64,000 nucleotides of DNA from Terasakiella sp033100395 (GTDB lineage: Bacteria; Pseudomonadota; Alphaproteobacteria; Rhodospirillales; Terasakiellaceae): contig NZ_JAWLVJ010000007.1 of the NCBI RefSeq assembly GCF_033100395.1, positions 62,001-126,000 on the forward strand. Reading direction: 5' to 3'. The position numbers were made by a program, and so were the translations under genes. Shown here piece by piece: positions 1 through 8,016 of this stretch. Below the pieces are notes generated by a model, which searched no databases, was not told the origin of the DNA, and worked only from the letters and a program-made list of their open reading frames with translations. Within the stretch, counting starts at the first letter, position 1, and every line of letters starts with the position of its first letter.

Positions 1-695
1 TTCAGGATATGGCGCAAAAAACCATGGAAGAAATTCAGGTTGTGGCTGAAGCGGCCGTTGAAATGGACAGTGCAACTCGCGAAATCATGGATCAGGTTAT
101 GGCAGCTGCGAGTCAGACGTCTGAGGCTTCCAACGTTGCAAATGATGCGGCAGGTCGGGTACAGAGTCTGGTTGATGCCTCAAATGAAATCAGCGGTGTT
201 TTGAAACTGATTTCTGACATTGCCGAACAAACCAACTTGCTGGCGCTGAACGCGACGGTGGAAGCTGCACGTGCAGGTGATGCGGGCAAAGGGTTTGCGG
301 TTGTGGCCAATGAAGTGAAAAACCTTGCTAACCAGACCCATAAGGCAACTGACCAGATCGGCCGCCAGATCAATTCCATGGTGTCTGAGATTGACCAGAC
401 CACCAAGGGCGTGCAGGTTATCGCCAGTGCAGTAACTAATGTCAGCCACACGGTACAGGGAATTTCGACGGCGTCTGAACAGTTAAGTGCGACTGCGCGC
501 GAGATATCAGATCAGATGGGTGGAGCGAATGAACGTTTGACCACATCATCAAAGGCGATTATTGAAATGGTTGATTTGTCTTTGTCTACTCAGACAGCGG
601 TCAGTCAGGTGAATAATGCGGCCAAGGAATTATCCGTTTCCGGTGTGAACCTGCAGGATCAATCTGTTAAGTTTTTGCGGAATGTGCGCAAGTAA
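1..695 (+). CDS. methyl-accepting chemotaxis protein, C-terminal signalling domain (5' truncated by window edge)
   Basis: The reading frame is open from base 3 to the stop at 693-695, and no good start or ribosome site precedes the first ATG at base 9, so this is the 3' part of a longer gene. The 230 visible residues form the long antiparallel coiled coil of a chemoreceptor. The hairpin-tip segment, with ISDIAEQTNLLALNA followed by EAARAGDAGKGFAVVA, is the CheA/CheW contact region and is the most conserved signature of the MCP family. The C-terminus (FLRNVRK) shows no CheR/CheB-tethering pentapeptide. The sensor half lies outside the window, so the ligand cannot be inferred. The next gene is convergent, 9 bp away. 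Confidence 0.95.
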   Translation, partial: QDMAQKTMEEIQVVAEAAVEMDSATREIMDQVMAAASQTSEASNVANDAAGRVQSLVDASNEISGVLKLISDIAEQTNLLALNATVEAARAGDAGKGFAVVANEVKNLANQTHKATDQIGRQINSMVSEIDQTTKGVQVIASAVTNVSHTVQGISTASEQLSATAREISDQMGGANERLTTSSKAIIEMVDLSLSTQTAVSQVNNAAKELSVSGVNLQDQSVKFLRNVRK

Positions 696-704
696 ATTAC
701 GGCC

Positions 705-1646
705 TTACTGATCTAGCAACGGAAGGTTCTTTTCCACCAGGCTGGGCCAGAGGTGGGCGATGGAGCGGTGATATTCCACCTTATCCAGCGATAGGGCATT
801 AAAGCGGATGGGACGCAGGATGCGCATCACTTCGGTCATTTCCATGCCCTCACTGACCGCCTTTTGTAAGGTGTCCTGTAACCAGACAAGATAATCCCGG
901 GTCTGACGGATGGATCGTCCGTCATTTTCCACCGGGCCATGACCGGGCACGATGGTGGAATAGGTAAGATCTGCCAGATTATCCAACGCATCAATCCAGA
1001 TGCTTAAAACAGCATGGGGCGTGGTTGCGGTACGGTTGTGGAAGACCAAATCACCTGCAAATAACACCCCTGTCTTTTCATCCAGAATGGTCAGGTCACC
1101 TGCTGTATGCCCATTAAAGGGGATAAACTGAATGGATCGTCCGGCCAGTATGTCTTTGGACGTTAGCACCGATTTCGTCGGTTTGATCAGTTCGGTCCCC
1201 AACATCCAGTCACCGACCATATGGTACATATTTTCAAGCAATCCTTCGCCTTCTATATCAATAGCTTGGCGCGTTTCTGCCAGAGCCAGAACCTCAGCCC
1301 CGACAAAGGCTTGTGTGCCGAAAATATGGTCGGGGTGATGGTGGGTCAGAATGATATGCGTGACAGGTTTGGGCGTAACTTGACGAATGGCTGCGCGCAT
1401 TTCCCGGCCATAAAGGGCGGAAGGGCCTGTATCAATGACGATAACGCCTGTTTCGCCGACAATAAATCCGGTGTTGACGATATTACCGCCGTTATTGCGG
1501 TTGAAATGCTGGGTCGATCCGATAAAAGCATAAACGCCATCTGCGATTTTCTGTGGATCAAGGTTATAGGTCAGGTCCGCGCCTTTTGCTGTGGGCGATA
1601 AAGCAGACAGCATCAGGCACAGCAAAGCTGCACAAAGAAAACGCAT
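705..1646 (-). CDS. quinoprotein relay system zinc metallohydrolase (MBL fold)
   Basis: A 313-residue exported metallo-beta-lactamase-fold protein. Residues 1-22 are a signal peptide ending near TAKG. The zinc motif THHHPDH lies at residues 101-107, followed by the later ligands NGH, AGD and PGHG expected of the fold. This class of SoxH-like periplasmic hydrolase co-occurs with PQQ-dependent dehydrogenases and with SoxYZ-like carriers, and here the SoxYZ-like gene is immediately upstream with a 4 bp gap. The substrate is unknown in the family; release of a product bound to the carrier is an inference by analogy with sulfur oxidation. It is the last gene of the leftward operon. Confidence 0.85.
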   Translation of the reverse strand: MRFLCAALLCLMLSALSPTAKGADLTYNLDPQKIADGVYAFIGSTQHFNRNNGGNIVNTGFIVGETGVIVIDTGPSALYGREMRAAIRQVTPKPVTHIILTHHHPDHIFGTQAFVGAEVLALAETRQAIDIEGEGLLENMYHMVGDWMLGTELIKPTKSVLTSKDILAGRSIQFIPFNGHTAGDLTILDEKTGVLFAGDLVFHNRTATTPHAVLSIWIDALDNLADLTYSTIVPGHGPVENDGRSIRQTRDYLVWLQDTLQKAVSEGMEMTEVMRILRPIRFNALSLDKVEYHRSIAHLWPSLVEKNLPLLDQ

Positions 1647-1650
1647 GTTT

Positions 1651-2427
1651 TTAACTTTCAGGATGTCTTGGGACGTTTACGTTAAATTCGTTGGCATTAT
1701 TGTCGCGACCAGAAACCCGCAAACTTGGCTGGTTTCGGTTGGGGAAATCGAGGGTCAGGACCGGATTTTCACTGACAGGTTCTTTCGGTTTAAACCGACT
1801 GATGACATTGCCATTTTCGTCATGGACGTTGATTTCTTCCACATAAAAGACAGGGACGTCCCCGGAAAGCCCGGTATCCATCGGATGATTCAGATGAATG
1901 CGCAGACGTTGGGTGTCGCCACGTTGCCAGACCTGACCGCGTGCTTCCAACAGATGGTCCGCCCAGTCACTGGATGCCATTTGTTGCGGGGCAGCAGCGC
2001 AGCCACCACCTTCGGCCATTACAAATGTACCGTTCATATGCCACACGCCATCTTTTGTTTTGGCAATGGCATGGATGACGCTGGCTTCATTCAGTTTCAC
2101 CCGGGTGCCAAAGGCAGGCTTGGCTTGCATCGGATAAAAACGCGCCGCAATGGGGAAGGGGTTTAGATCCGTCATCAGGACGATCTCTTCAACATCCCCT
2201 AACGCACTTGCATCCACCGATACCGGGACCTGAAAGTTGCTTTCTGCATCCACCGGGGCAAAGATTTTAACGCGCTCATCCACAACCACCTTGGCATCGC
2301 CAAAGGTTTCTTCCGCCAGATATTCCCACATGGGGGAATCATAAGGGTCCTTGGGGATATTATCCGCTGCGTGCCCCTGTGCGCTGAAGGCCAGAATGGC
2401 TGTTGCCAGAAGTAACCGTTTAATCAT
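1651..2427 (-). CDS. quinoprotein dehydrogenase-associated SoxYZ-like carrier protein
   Basis: A secreted 258-residue protein. I place the start at 2427 because it yields a compact signal peptide (MIKRLLLATAILAFSAQGHA) and follows an AAGGA ribosome site; the longer 2514 start runs into the upstream gene. The first half resembles SoxY and ends in a glycine-rich cysteine motif (GGGC, Cys143), comparable to the swinging-arm cysteine of SoxY. The second half (about residues 160-258) resembles SoxZ. Such fused SoxYZ relatives accompany PQQ alcohol dehydrogenase systems. Function as a covalent substrate carrier is inferred from SoxY; no substrate is known. It sits between the binding protein and the metallohydrolase. 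Confidence 0.82.
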   Translation of the reverse strand: MIKRLLLATAILAFSAQGHAADNIPKDPYDSPMWEYLAEETFGDAKVVVDERVKIFAPVDAESNFQVPVSVDASALGDVEEIVLMTDLNPFPIAARFYPMQAKPAFGTRVKLNEASVIHAIAKTKDGVWHMNGTFVMAEGGGCAAAPQQMASSDWADHLLEARGQVWQRGDTQRLRIHLNHPMDTGLSGDVPVFYVEEINVHDENGNVISRFKPKEPVSENPVLTLDFPNRNQPSLRVSGRDNNANEFNVNVPRHPES

Positions 2428-2440
2428 CTTTTGGCCGTCC

Positions 2441-3406
2441 TTAGTTGTAAAAACTTGCAGGTGGTTTGATGTAGGTAAGCCCGTGCTTTTTAAAAATCGC
2501 TTCCATGCGCCCATCGGCGATCATGGCAGCAATGATATCGGTGACCGCATATCCTAATTGGCGATAGTCTGTCTTGATTGCAAGACCCAGAAGCCAGGTA
2601 TCCTTGGACAGACCCGGTGTCGGGACTTTGCCGATATCGTAATCTGATTGTTTGTCCCCCAGTGATCCTTCAACGACACTGCGCGGGCCCATCATGCCAG
2701 CGGTCTTTTTCGCCTTAAGTTCTTTTGCGCCATCATAGATGTTGGTGTAATGGACTACATTGTTGCGGATGGATCCACCAAAGGCGCCTGTCAGATACAT
2801 ATCGGCCAGACTGTCCAGTTCTACGGCGATCTTTTCATAGCGATAGACGGCCAAAGTGGCGTCTTTGCCCACTTGCTTGATATCGCGGGCTACAACCATA
2901 TCTTCCTGAAAATAAGGGGCCAGCAGCACGATCAGTTCGTTTCGTTTTTCAAGCGCTTTATCATAGGGGATATGCAGCATGACATCTGCGACTTGACCGC
3001 CCAGGTAATGTCCTTTCCAGATGGCATTACGCAGATCATCATCGACATTTTCATCGGCGGTTTGCTGGATCAGGTTTAATCGGACATTGAATTCTTTGGC
3101 GATAACTTGTGCGATTTCAACATCAACGCCGACCATCTTGCCTTTTTCTTTATAGGAAAAGGGGGGGAAGTCGCGATAGACGGCAATTGAAATTTCGCCT
3201 CTGTCCATGATGTCATCAAAAGAAAGCGCAAACCCGGGTTGTGGGTTTGCGCATACAAGTAATAACAGGGAGGCTAAGAAGCCAGGAAAAACGGGAGCTT
3301 TTCTCGCTTCATCACCAGCATGTCTGAGGCTAAGAGACATGCGATATGCAGAAGTTAGCAGCTGCAATAGAAATAAGATATACGACTTTAGACTGGTTCT
3401 AATCAT
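2441..3406 (-). CDS. quinoprotein dehydrogenase-associated periplasmic substrate-binding protein (MoxJ-like)
   Basis: A 321-residue periplasmic binding protein of the family-3 solute-binding type. The mature part opens with LSFDDIMDRGEISIAVYRDFPPF and contains the VGVDVEIAQVIA motif typical of the family. MoxJ-like members sit beside PQQ dehydrogenases and may help assemble or supply them rather than act as classical transporters. The start is uncertain. The ATG at 3406 overlaps the upstream stop as ATGA, which suggests translational coupling, but it leaves a long N-terminus. The ATG at 3340 would place the hydrophobic stretch FLASLLLLVCANPQPGFA nearer the N-terminus, though without a clear ribosome site. 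Confidence 0.82.
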   Translation of the reverse strand: MIRTSLKSYILFLLQLLTSAYRMSLSLRHAGDEARKAPVFPGFLASLLLLVCANPQPGFALSFDDIMDRGEISIAVYRDFPPFSYKEKGKMVGVDVEIAQVIAKEFNVRLNLIQQTADENVDDDLRNAIWKGHYLGGQVADVMLHIPYDKALEKRNELIVLLAPYFQEDMVVARDIKQVGKDATLAVYRYEKIAVELDSLADMYLTGAFGGSIRNNVVHYTNIYDGAKELKAKKTAGMMGPRSVVEGSLGDKQSDYDIGKVPTPGLSKDTWLLGLAIKTDYRQLGYAVTDIIAAMIADGRMEAIFKKHGLTYIKPPASFYN

Positions 3407-3702
3407 TTTCTGGACATACATTGAATGGTGTATTTTCCGCTGACCGAGATGGTACGGTCCCACGGGGTGTAAATCTGACAAAGCTGTCGGGCGTTCTTAA
3501 CCCACCAGATATTGATATCGGCGCCGCCCTCATCGTTTTTAAAATCAAACGTTTTTTTTGATTTGGCGGCGACAAAACCCTTACCGCCGATGGAAGAAAC
3601 CTTGATTTCCTGTGTGCTGTTATTTTCCACCATGACCTTGCCTGCCTCAGCAGAGAAAGAGACACAGGAAAATAGGGCAATAGCGGCAAGCAGTTTATTC
3701 AT
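3403..3702 (-). CDS. small secreted protein of unknown function, first gene of leftward PQQ operon
   Basis: Encodes 99 residues with a clear signal peptide (MNKLLAAIALFSCVSFSAEA) and a mature domain of about 79 residues that looks like a small beta-rich fold, with repeated short V/I strands and two cysteines (in QLCQIY and TIQCMSRK) that could form a disulfide. I do not recognise a family. It is the promoter-proximal gene of the leftward operon, overlaps the binding-protein gene by four bases (ATGA), and faces the other PQQ operon across a 142 bp divergent promoter region. Its position suggests a periplasmic part in the quinoprotein system; that is inference. Confidence 0.7.
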   Translation of the reverse strand: MNKLLAAIALFSCVSFSAEAGKVMVENNSTQEIKVSSIGGKGFVAAKSKKTFDFKNDEGGADINIWWVKNARQLCQIYTPWDRTISVSGKYTIQCMSRK

Positions 3703-3844
3703 CGCGAAACTCTGGTGGATTTATCATTCCTGTAAAAATATCAATTGAAACGATTGTCTTCTATTCGACAAAGGTCGAGTTGCTGATTGGTCTTATTCGC
3801 TGTTCAATATCCATAAGATACTCGCCCTTTTGAATGAGGTTAAA
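3703..3844. promoter_or_regulatory. divergent promoter region of the two PQQ accessory operons
   Basis: The 142 bp between the leftward and rightward operons must hold both promoters. It is A+T-rich and contains the inverted repeat TCGAC-AAAG-GTCGA at 3765-3778, a possible operator or small hairpin. For the rightward gene, GAGG at 3836-3839 lies five bases before the ATG at 3845. I cannot assign -10/-35 elements with confidence. Confidence 0.4.
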
Positions 3845-5020
3845 ATGATCCGTCGCTTTGTCCTGGCACTGACTGTTTTGTGTCTGGGAACTGTCACCGC
3901 ACAGGCACAAGAAATGATGACTGTTTCTGTGGCCTTTGTGTCGCAGGAAGTTGAACTGCCACCTGCGCTTTCCAATCTGGATGAAGTGCCGGATGATCTT
4001 GGCTTGCAAGGGGCCCGTCTGGGGCTGCGTGATAACAACACCACAGGCAAGTTCATGAAGCAAAAGTATGAACTGGAAGAAACCACCCTTCGTGAAGATG
4101 AGGATGCCGTTGCAGCTGTTTTGGAATTGGTAAAGAAAGGTCACCAATTATTTGTTCTTGATCTGCCTTCTGACAGTTTGAAGAAAGTTCTGGCAGGTGT
4201 GCGCGACAAAAATATTTTATTTTTTAACGCCCGATCCAAGGATAATGACCTCAGACAACAATCTTGTGATGCCCGAATGCTCCATACCATCCCAAGTCGT
4301 GCGATGCTGGGCGATGCCCTGGCACAGTTTATGGTGACCAAACGCTGGCAGAAATGGTTCCTGATCGCAGGTCAACGGGCTGAGGATGTGAAATTTGCCG
4401 ACAGCCTGAAACGATCTGCCAAAAAGTTTGGGGCAAAGATTGTGGAAGATAAATCCTGGGATGGGGCGCGCGATGCGCGCCGCACAGCACAGGCGGAAGT
4501 GCCGCTTCTGACGCAAGGCCCAGATTATGATGTGCTGATGGTTGCTGATGAACTGGGGGATTTCGGGGAATATCTGATGTATCGCACCTTTGATCCACGC
4601 CCGGTGGCGGGCACCCAAGGACTGTTCTCGGTTGGATGGTACTGGACGCAGGAACAATGGGGTGCAGCACAGCTTCAGAAACGCTTTGCCAAAAAAACCA
4701 GGCGCCGCATGGGTGAACGCGATTACGCTACCTGGGTGGCTGTGCGTTCTATCGGCGAAGCAGCCACACGCACCAAATCAAATGCCTATGAAGACCTGAA
4801 CGGTTATATTCGCAGTGATGATTTCCAGCTCGCCGCCTTTAAAGGACGCAAGCTGTCGTACCGTAAATGGAATGGCCAGTTGCGCCAGCCGATTGCTTTG
4901 AGCGCGGCCCGTTCATTGGTGGCACAAGCCCCGCTTGAAGGATTTCTTCATAAAACAACAGAACTTGATACCCTCGGCTTTGATCAGCCAGAGACCCAAT
5001 GTAAGGAATTCTTGAAATGA
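3845..5020 (+). CDS. ABC transporter substrate-binding protein, PQQ-dependent alcohol dehydrogenase system
   Basis: A 391-residue periplasmic protein. The ATG at 3845 is preferred over an in-frame TTG at 3830 because it follows a GAGG ribosome site and starts directly at the signal peptide MIRRFVLALTVLCLGTVTAQA. The mature protein resembles branched-chain amino-acid/amide binding proteins, in the subgroup found only with PQQ-dependent alcohol oxidation clusters (MTVSVAFVSQE near the mature start, LGLRDNNTTG near residue 60). It heads a five-gene operon in which each later gene overlaps its predecessor by four bases. Together with the ATPase and permease it could move a metabolite or a cofactor-related compound; the cargo is not known. 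Confidence 0.85.
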   Translation: MIRRFVLALTVLCLGTVTAQAQEMMTVSVAFVSQEVELPPALSNLDEVPDDLGLQGARLGLRDNNTTGKFMKQKYELEETTLREDEDAVAAVLELVKKGHQLFVLDLPSDSLKKVLAGVRDKNILFFNARSKDNDLRQQSCDARMLHTIPSRAMLGDALAQFMVTKRWQKWFLIAGQRAEDVKFADSLKRSAKKFGAKIVEDKSWDGARDARRTAQAEVPLLTQGPDYDVLMVADELGDFGEYLMYRTFDPRPVAGTQGLFSVGWYWTQEQWGAAQLQKRFAKKTRRRMGERDYATWVAVRSIGEAATRTKSNAYEDLNGYIRSDDFQLAAFKGRKLSYRKWNGQLRQPIALSAARSLVAQAPLEGFLHKTTELDTLGFDQPETQCKEFLK

Positions 5021-5979
5021 TGAAATTTGTCGCACCGCTCCTTTGTGCCACATTTTTAAGCCTGTCGGCCGATGCGGCCACCGTTTATGTGTCGAACGAG
5101 AAAGATGACACGGTCTCTGTTATCGATCTGAAAAGTCGTGAAGTCGTGCGCACGTTTGAGGTTGGTCAGCGCCCCCGTGGTATTATCCTCAGTAAGGATC
5201 ACAAGAAGCTTTATGTCTGCACATCCGATGATGACACGGTTGAAATTTATGATGCAGAAACGGAAAAGAAACTGGGTGAGTTGCCATCGGGTGCTGACCC
5301 GGAACAATTTGCGCTGCATCCTGATAACCGCATGCTCTATATCGCCAATGAAGATGATGCGCTGACGACTGTGGTGGATGTGGAAAGCGGCGAAGTCTTG
5401 GCCCAGGTCGATGTCGGTGTGGAACCGGAAGGGATGGCGGTCAGCCATGATGGCAAGATCGCAGTGACCACATCTGAAACCACGAATATGGTGCACTGGA
5501 TTGATACGTCCAAGCAGGAACTGTTTGATAACACATTGGTTGATCAACGTCCCCGCCATGCAGAATTTGAACAGGATGACAGCCTGTTGTGGGTATCCTC
5601 TGAAATCGGCGGGACGGTTTCGGTGATGAATGTGAAGGAACGCACCATCATCAAGAAGATCAACTTCGCTATCAAAGGCATCCATAAAGATCGCGTTCAG
5701 CCCGTTGGCATTCAACTGAGCAAAGACGGCAAATATGCCTTTGTGGCTCTTGGTCCGGCAAACCATGTGGCAGTGGTCAACCGCAAAACGTTTGAAGTCG
5801 AAAAATACATTCTGGTGGGGCGCCGCGTCTGGCATATGGCCTTCAGCCCGGACCAGAAAACCCTGATGACCACCAATGGCGTCAGTGGGGATGTGACTTT
5901 TGTGGATGTGGATAGCCTGAAAGCGGTAAAATCTGTTAAGGTTGGTCGTTACCCATGGGGGATGGCCGTTAAACCATGA
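5017..5979 (+). CDS. PQQ-dependent catabolism-associated beta-propeller (YVTN repeat) protein
   Basis: A 320-residue exported protein: signal peptide at residues 1-20, then repeated blades of about 42 residues marked by VYVSNEKDDTVSVID, LYVCTSDDDTVEIYD, LYIANEDDALTTVVD and later copies. These are YVTN/lactonase-type beta-propeller repeats. The protein ends in GRYPWGMAVKP, the last blade closure. The family is confined to clusters with PQQ-dependent dehydrogenases and the associated ABC transporter. A periplasmic scaffold or substrate-binding role is likely; enzymatic activity is not shown. The start codon overlaps the upstream stop (ATGATGA). Confidence 0.88.
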   Translation: MMKFVAPLLCATFLSLSADAATVYVSNEKDDTVSVIDLKSREVVRTFEVGQRPRGIILSKDHKKLYVCTSDDDTVEIYDAETEKKLGELPSGADPEQFALHPDNRMLYIANEDDALTTVVDVESGEVLAQVDVGVEPEGMAVSHDGKIAVTTSETTNMVHWIDTSKQELFDNTLVDQRPRHAEFEQDDSLLWVSSEIGGTVSVMNVKERTIIKKINFAIKGIHKDRVQPVGIQLSKDGKYAFVALGPANHVAVVNRKTFEVEKYILVGRRVWHMAFSPDQKTLMTTNGVSGDVTFVDVDSLKAVKSVKVGRYPWGMAVKP

Positions 5980-6701
5980 CCGATATTCTGTGCGCAGAAC
6001 AGCTTTGTTATACCTATAAAACAGGGAAAGAGGCCTTGAAGGAGGTCTCTTTTTCTGTGCGCAAAGGGGCGTTTTGTGCGCTGTTGGGACCCAACGGGGC
6101 GGGGAAGTCCACTTTCTTTTCCCTGGCAAGTGCCTTGATCAAACCGGGGCAGGGAGGGCTTCGCATCTGTGGGCATGATGTGGCGAAAAATCGCACCAAG
6201 GCCTTGGCAAAGCTGGGCCTTGTCTTTCAGCAAACCACCCTTGATCTGGATTTGACGGTCGCACAGAACCTTCGATATTTCGCCAGCCTGCATGGTATTT
6301 CCAGTAAGCAGGCCAATATGCGCATTCAGGAAGAACTGGAACGTCTTAACCTGTTTGACAGGGCCAATGAAAAGGTGCGCTTGTTAAATGGCGGGCATCG
6401 CCGTCGTGTGGAAATTGCCCGTGCTTTGCTGCATGAACCGGACGCTTTGCTGCTGGACGAAGCCACGGTCGGACTGGATGTGAAGACGCGTGCTGATCTG
6501 GTCAAACATGTGCATAGCCTGTGTCAGGATAATGGGGTGGGGGTTCTCTGGGCGACCCACCTGATTGATGAGATTGAAGACACGGACGATGTGGTCATCC
6601 TGCATCAGGGCAATGTGGTGGCCCAAGGGCGCGCCGATGAACTGGCTGATCCTGCCCTTGAAGAAACCTTTCATAAATTGACCGGGGCAAGTGGGGCATG
6701 A
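5976..6701 (+). CDS. ABC transporter ATP-binding protein, PQQ-dependent alcohol system
   Basis: A 241-residue ABC ATPase. Walker A is GPNGAGKST (from residue 38), the Walker B region is LLLDEATVGLD, and the H-loop is in ATHLIDE. The signature loop reads LNGGHRRRVEIARAL in place of the usual LSGGQ, with Asn for Ser and His for Gln. As far as I recall this degenerate form is characteristic of the PQQ-associated subfamily, so it is not evidence of decay. It pairs with the ABC-2 permease encoded next, whose start overlaps this stop by four bases. Energises an inner-membrane export- or import-type transporter whose cargo is unknown. Confidence 0.9.
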   Translation: MTDILCAEQLCYTYKTGKEALKEVSFSVRKGAFCALLGPNGAGKSTFFSLASALIKPGQGGLRICGHDVAKNRTKALAKLGLVFQQTTLDLDLTVAQNLRYFASLHGISSKQANMRIQEELERLNLFDRANEKVRLLNGGHRRRVEIARALLHEPDALLLDEATVGLDVKTRADLVKHVHSLCQDNGVGVLWATHLIDEIEDTDDVVILHQGNVVAQGRADELADPALEETFHKLTGASGA

Positions 6702-7477
6702 ATATGTATATCTCCTGCTTCAAAGGCGTTGTGATGCGCGAGCTGTTGCGGTTTTTGCAGCAACGTGAACGGTTTTTTGCCGCACTCGTACGTCCCTTGA
6801 TGTGGCTGTTTGTCTTTGCTGCTGGCTTTCGTGCTGCCCTTGGGGTGTCGATCATCGAACCTTATGACACCTATATCACCTATGAGACCTATATCCTTGC
6901 AGGCCTTGTTGGGATGATCCAGTTGTTCAACGGGATGCAGAGCTCGTTATCCATGGTCTATGATCGGGAAATGGGCAGCATGCGGGTCTTGTTGACCAGT
7001 CCCATGCCGCGCTGGTTTTTGTTGGCAGGCAAATTGATTGCTGGGGCCTTGGTGTCGATCTTGCAGGTCTATGTCTTCCTGCTGATTGCTTACCTGTTTG
7101 GGATTGAAGTGCCCTTGCTGGGCTACCTTCAGGTCTTTCCGGTTCTGATTGTCACTGGTGTTATGCTGGGTTCACTCGGGATGGTTCTGTCGTCATGGAT
7201 CAAACAGCTGGAAAATTTTGCGGGCATCATGAACTTTGTCATCTTCCCTATGTTCTTTCTGTCGTCCGCACTTTATCCCTTGTGGAAAATCGCAGAATCT
7301 AGTGAGTTTCTGGTGAATCTTTGTCATGTCAATCCGTTCACCTATGCGGTCGAGCTGATCCGTTTTTCCATGTATGGCAAGTTTAACGAGATGGCGTTGC
7401 TGATCTGTATCGGCGCAACCTTGCTATTCTCTCTGATTGCCATCTGGGGGTATGATCCGATGAAGGGGAAGAAATGA
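6698..7477 (+). CDS. ABC-2 type permease of the PQQ-dependent alcohol system (PedC-like)
   Basis: A 259-residue integral membrane protein with about six hydrophobic segments, the first near residues 28-50 and the last near 232-250. It carries the ABC-2 family layout and the conserved loop MVYDREMGSMRVLLTSPMPR after the second membrane segment. ABC-2 permeases normally export, which is at odds with the substrate-binding protein genes in the same operon; the two may serve different steps. It lies between the ATPase and the CxxxCW lipoprotein gene, with four-base overlaps on both sides, so the five genes are very likely co-translated. Confidence 0.87.
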   Translation: MNMYISCFKGVVMRELLRFLQQRERFFAALVRPLMWLFVFAAGFRAALGVSIIEPYDTYITYETYILAGLVGMIQLFNGMQSSLSMVYDREMGSMRVLLTSPMPRWFLLAGKLIAGALVSILQVYVFLLIAYLFGIEVPLLGYLQVFPVLIVTGVMLGSLGMVLSSWIKQLENFAGIMNFVIFPMFFLSSALYPLWKIAESSEFLVNLCHVNPFTYAVELIRFSMYGKFNEMALLICIGATLLFSLIAIWGYDPMKGKK

Positions 7478-8016
7478 GGAGGCTTGCCTTCGTCGCTTTA
7501 TTTATCCTGAGCGCCTGCAGCACGGTGCCGGTGCCGGATGGCTTCAGGATGAACAAATATAAAGCCCCGGTCCCAAGTTATGTGCCAGGCGGGGAAACGA
7601 TTTCTATTTCAGAAGCGGTTATTTTAAAAGAGAAGGGCGCAATCTTTGTTGATGTGATCGGTTCTGGAAAACTTCTCACACCCGGTATTGATGATGAATG
7701 GCTGGTTGTACGCCCGCATATGTCTATTCCGGACAGTCATTGGTTGCCCGATGTGGGGCGTGGGGCTTTGACGACAAAGCAGCAGGCTTATTTTGAACAG
7801 TCTCTTGAAGCTTTGAGTGACGGTGACAAAACAAAGCCATTGGTGTTCTTCTGCCTTAAATCCTGCTGGATGTCTTGGAATGCGACCAAGCGTGCTGCCG
7901 CCATGGGCTATCAGCGCCTTTATTGGTTACCGGATGGAAAAGATGGTTGGGAAGCGGCTGGGCTTCCCTTGAAGCAGGTTAAGCCTTTTTCGGGCGGCGG
8001 CGTGGTTTCTGAGTAG
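7474..8016 (+). CDS. PQQ-dependent catabolism-associated CxxCW-motif lipoprotein (rhodanese-like)
   Basis: A 180-residue lipoprotein: the lipobox LSAC places the acylated cysteine at residue 15. The central region resembles a rhodanese fold (a short segment with VDVIGS, then FFCLKSCWMSWNATKRA). The diagnostic motif, usually called CXXCW, is here Cys127-x3-Cys131-Trp132. The family is restricted to PQQ alcohol oxidation loci. A thiol or redox role in the periplasm is plausible but unproven. It is the last gene of the rightward operon, and its 3' end overlaps the convergent GntR regulator by 38 bp, an unusual antisense overlap that removes room for a normal terminator. Confidence 0.87.
   Translation: MRRLAFVALFILSACSTVPVPDGFRMNKYKAPVPSYVPGGETISISEAVILKEKGAIFVDVIGSGKLLTPGIDDEWLVVRPHMSIPDSHWLPDVGRGALTTKQQAYFEQSLEALSDGDKTKPLVFFCLKSCWMSWNATKRAAAMGYQRLYWLPDGKDGWEAAGLPLKQVKPFSGGGVVSE

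Noticed and set aside
3407..3481. Longer N-terminus of the MoxJ-like binding protein
   Set aside because: It would overlap most of the C-terminal coding part of the small secreted protein, whose own frame is convincing.
5056..6129. Long antisense open frame across the beta-propeller and ATPase genes
   Set aside because: A shadow of strongly biased coding sequence on the other strand; its translation resembles no protein and it has no ribosome site.
7979..8016. Possible frameshift or mis-annotation where the CxxxCW lipoprotein and GntR genes overlap
   Set aside because: Both frames are intact and end in plausible C-termini; a 38 bp convergent overlap is allowed.
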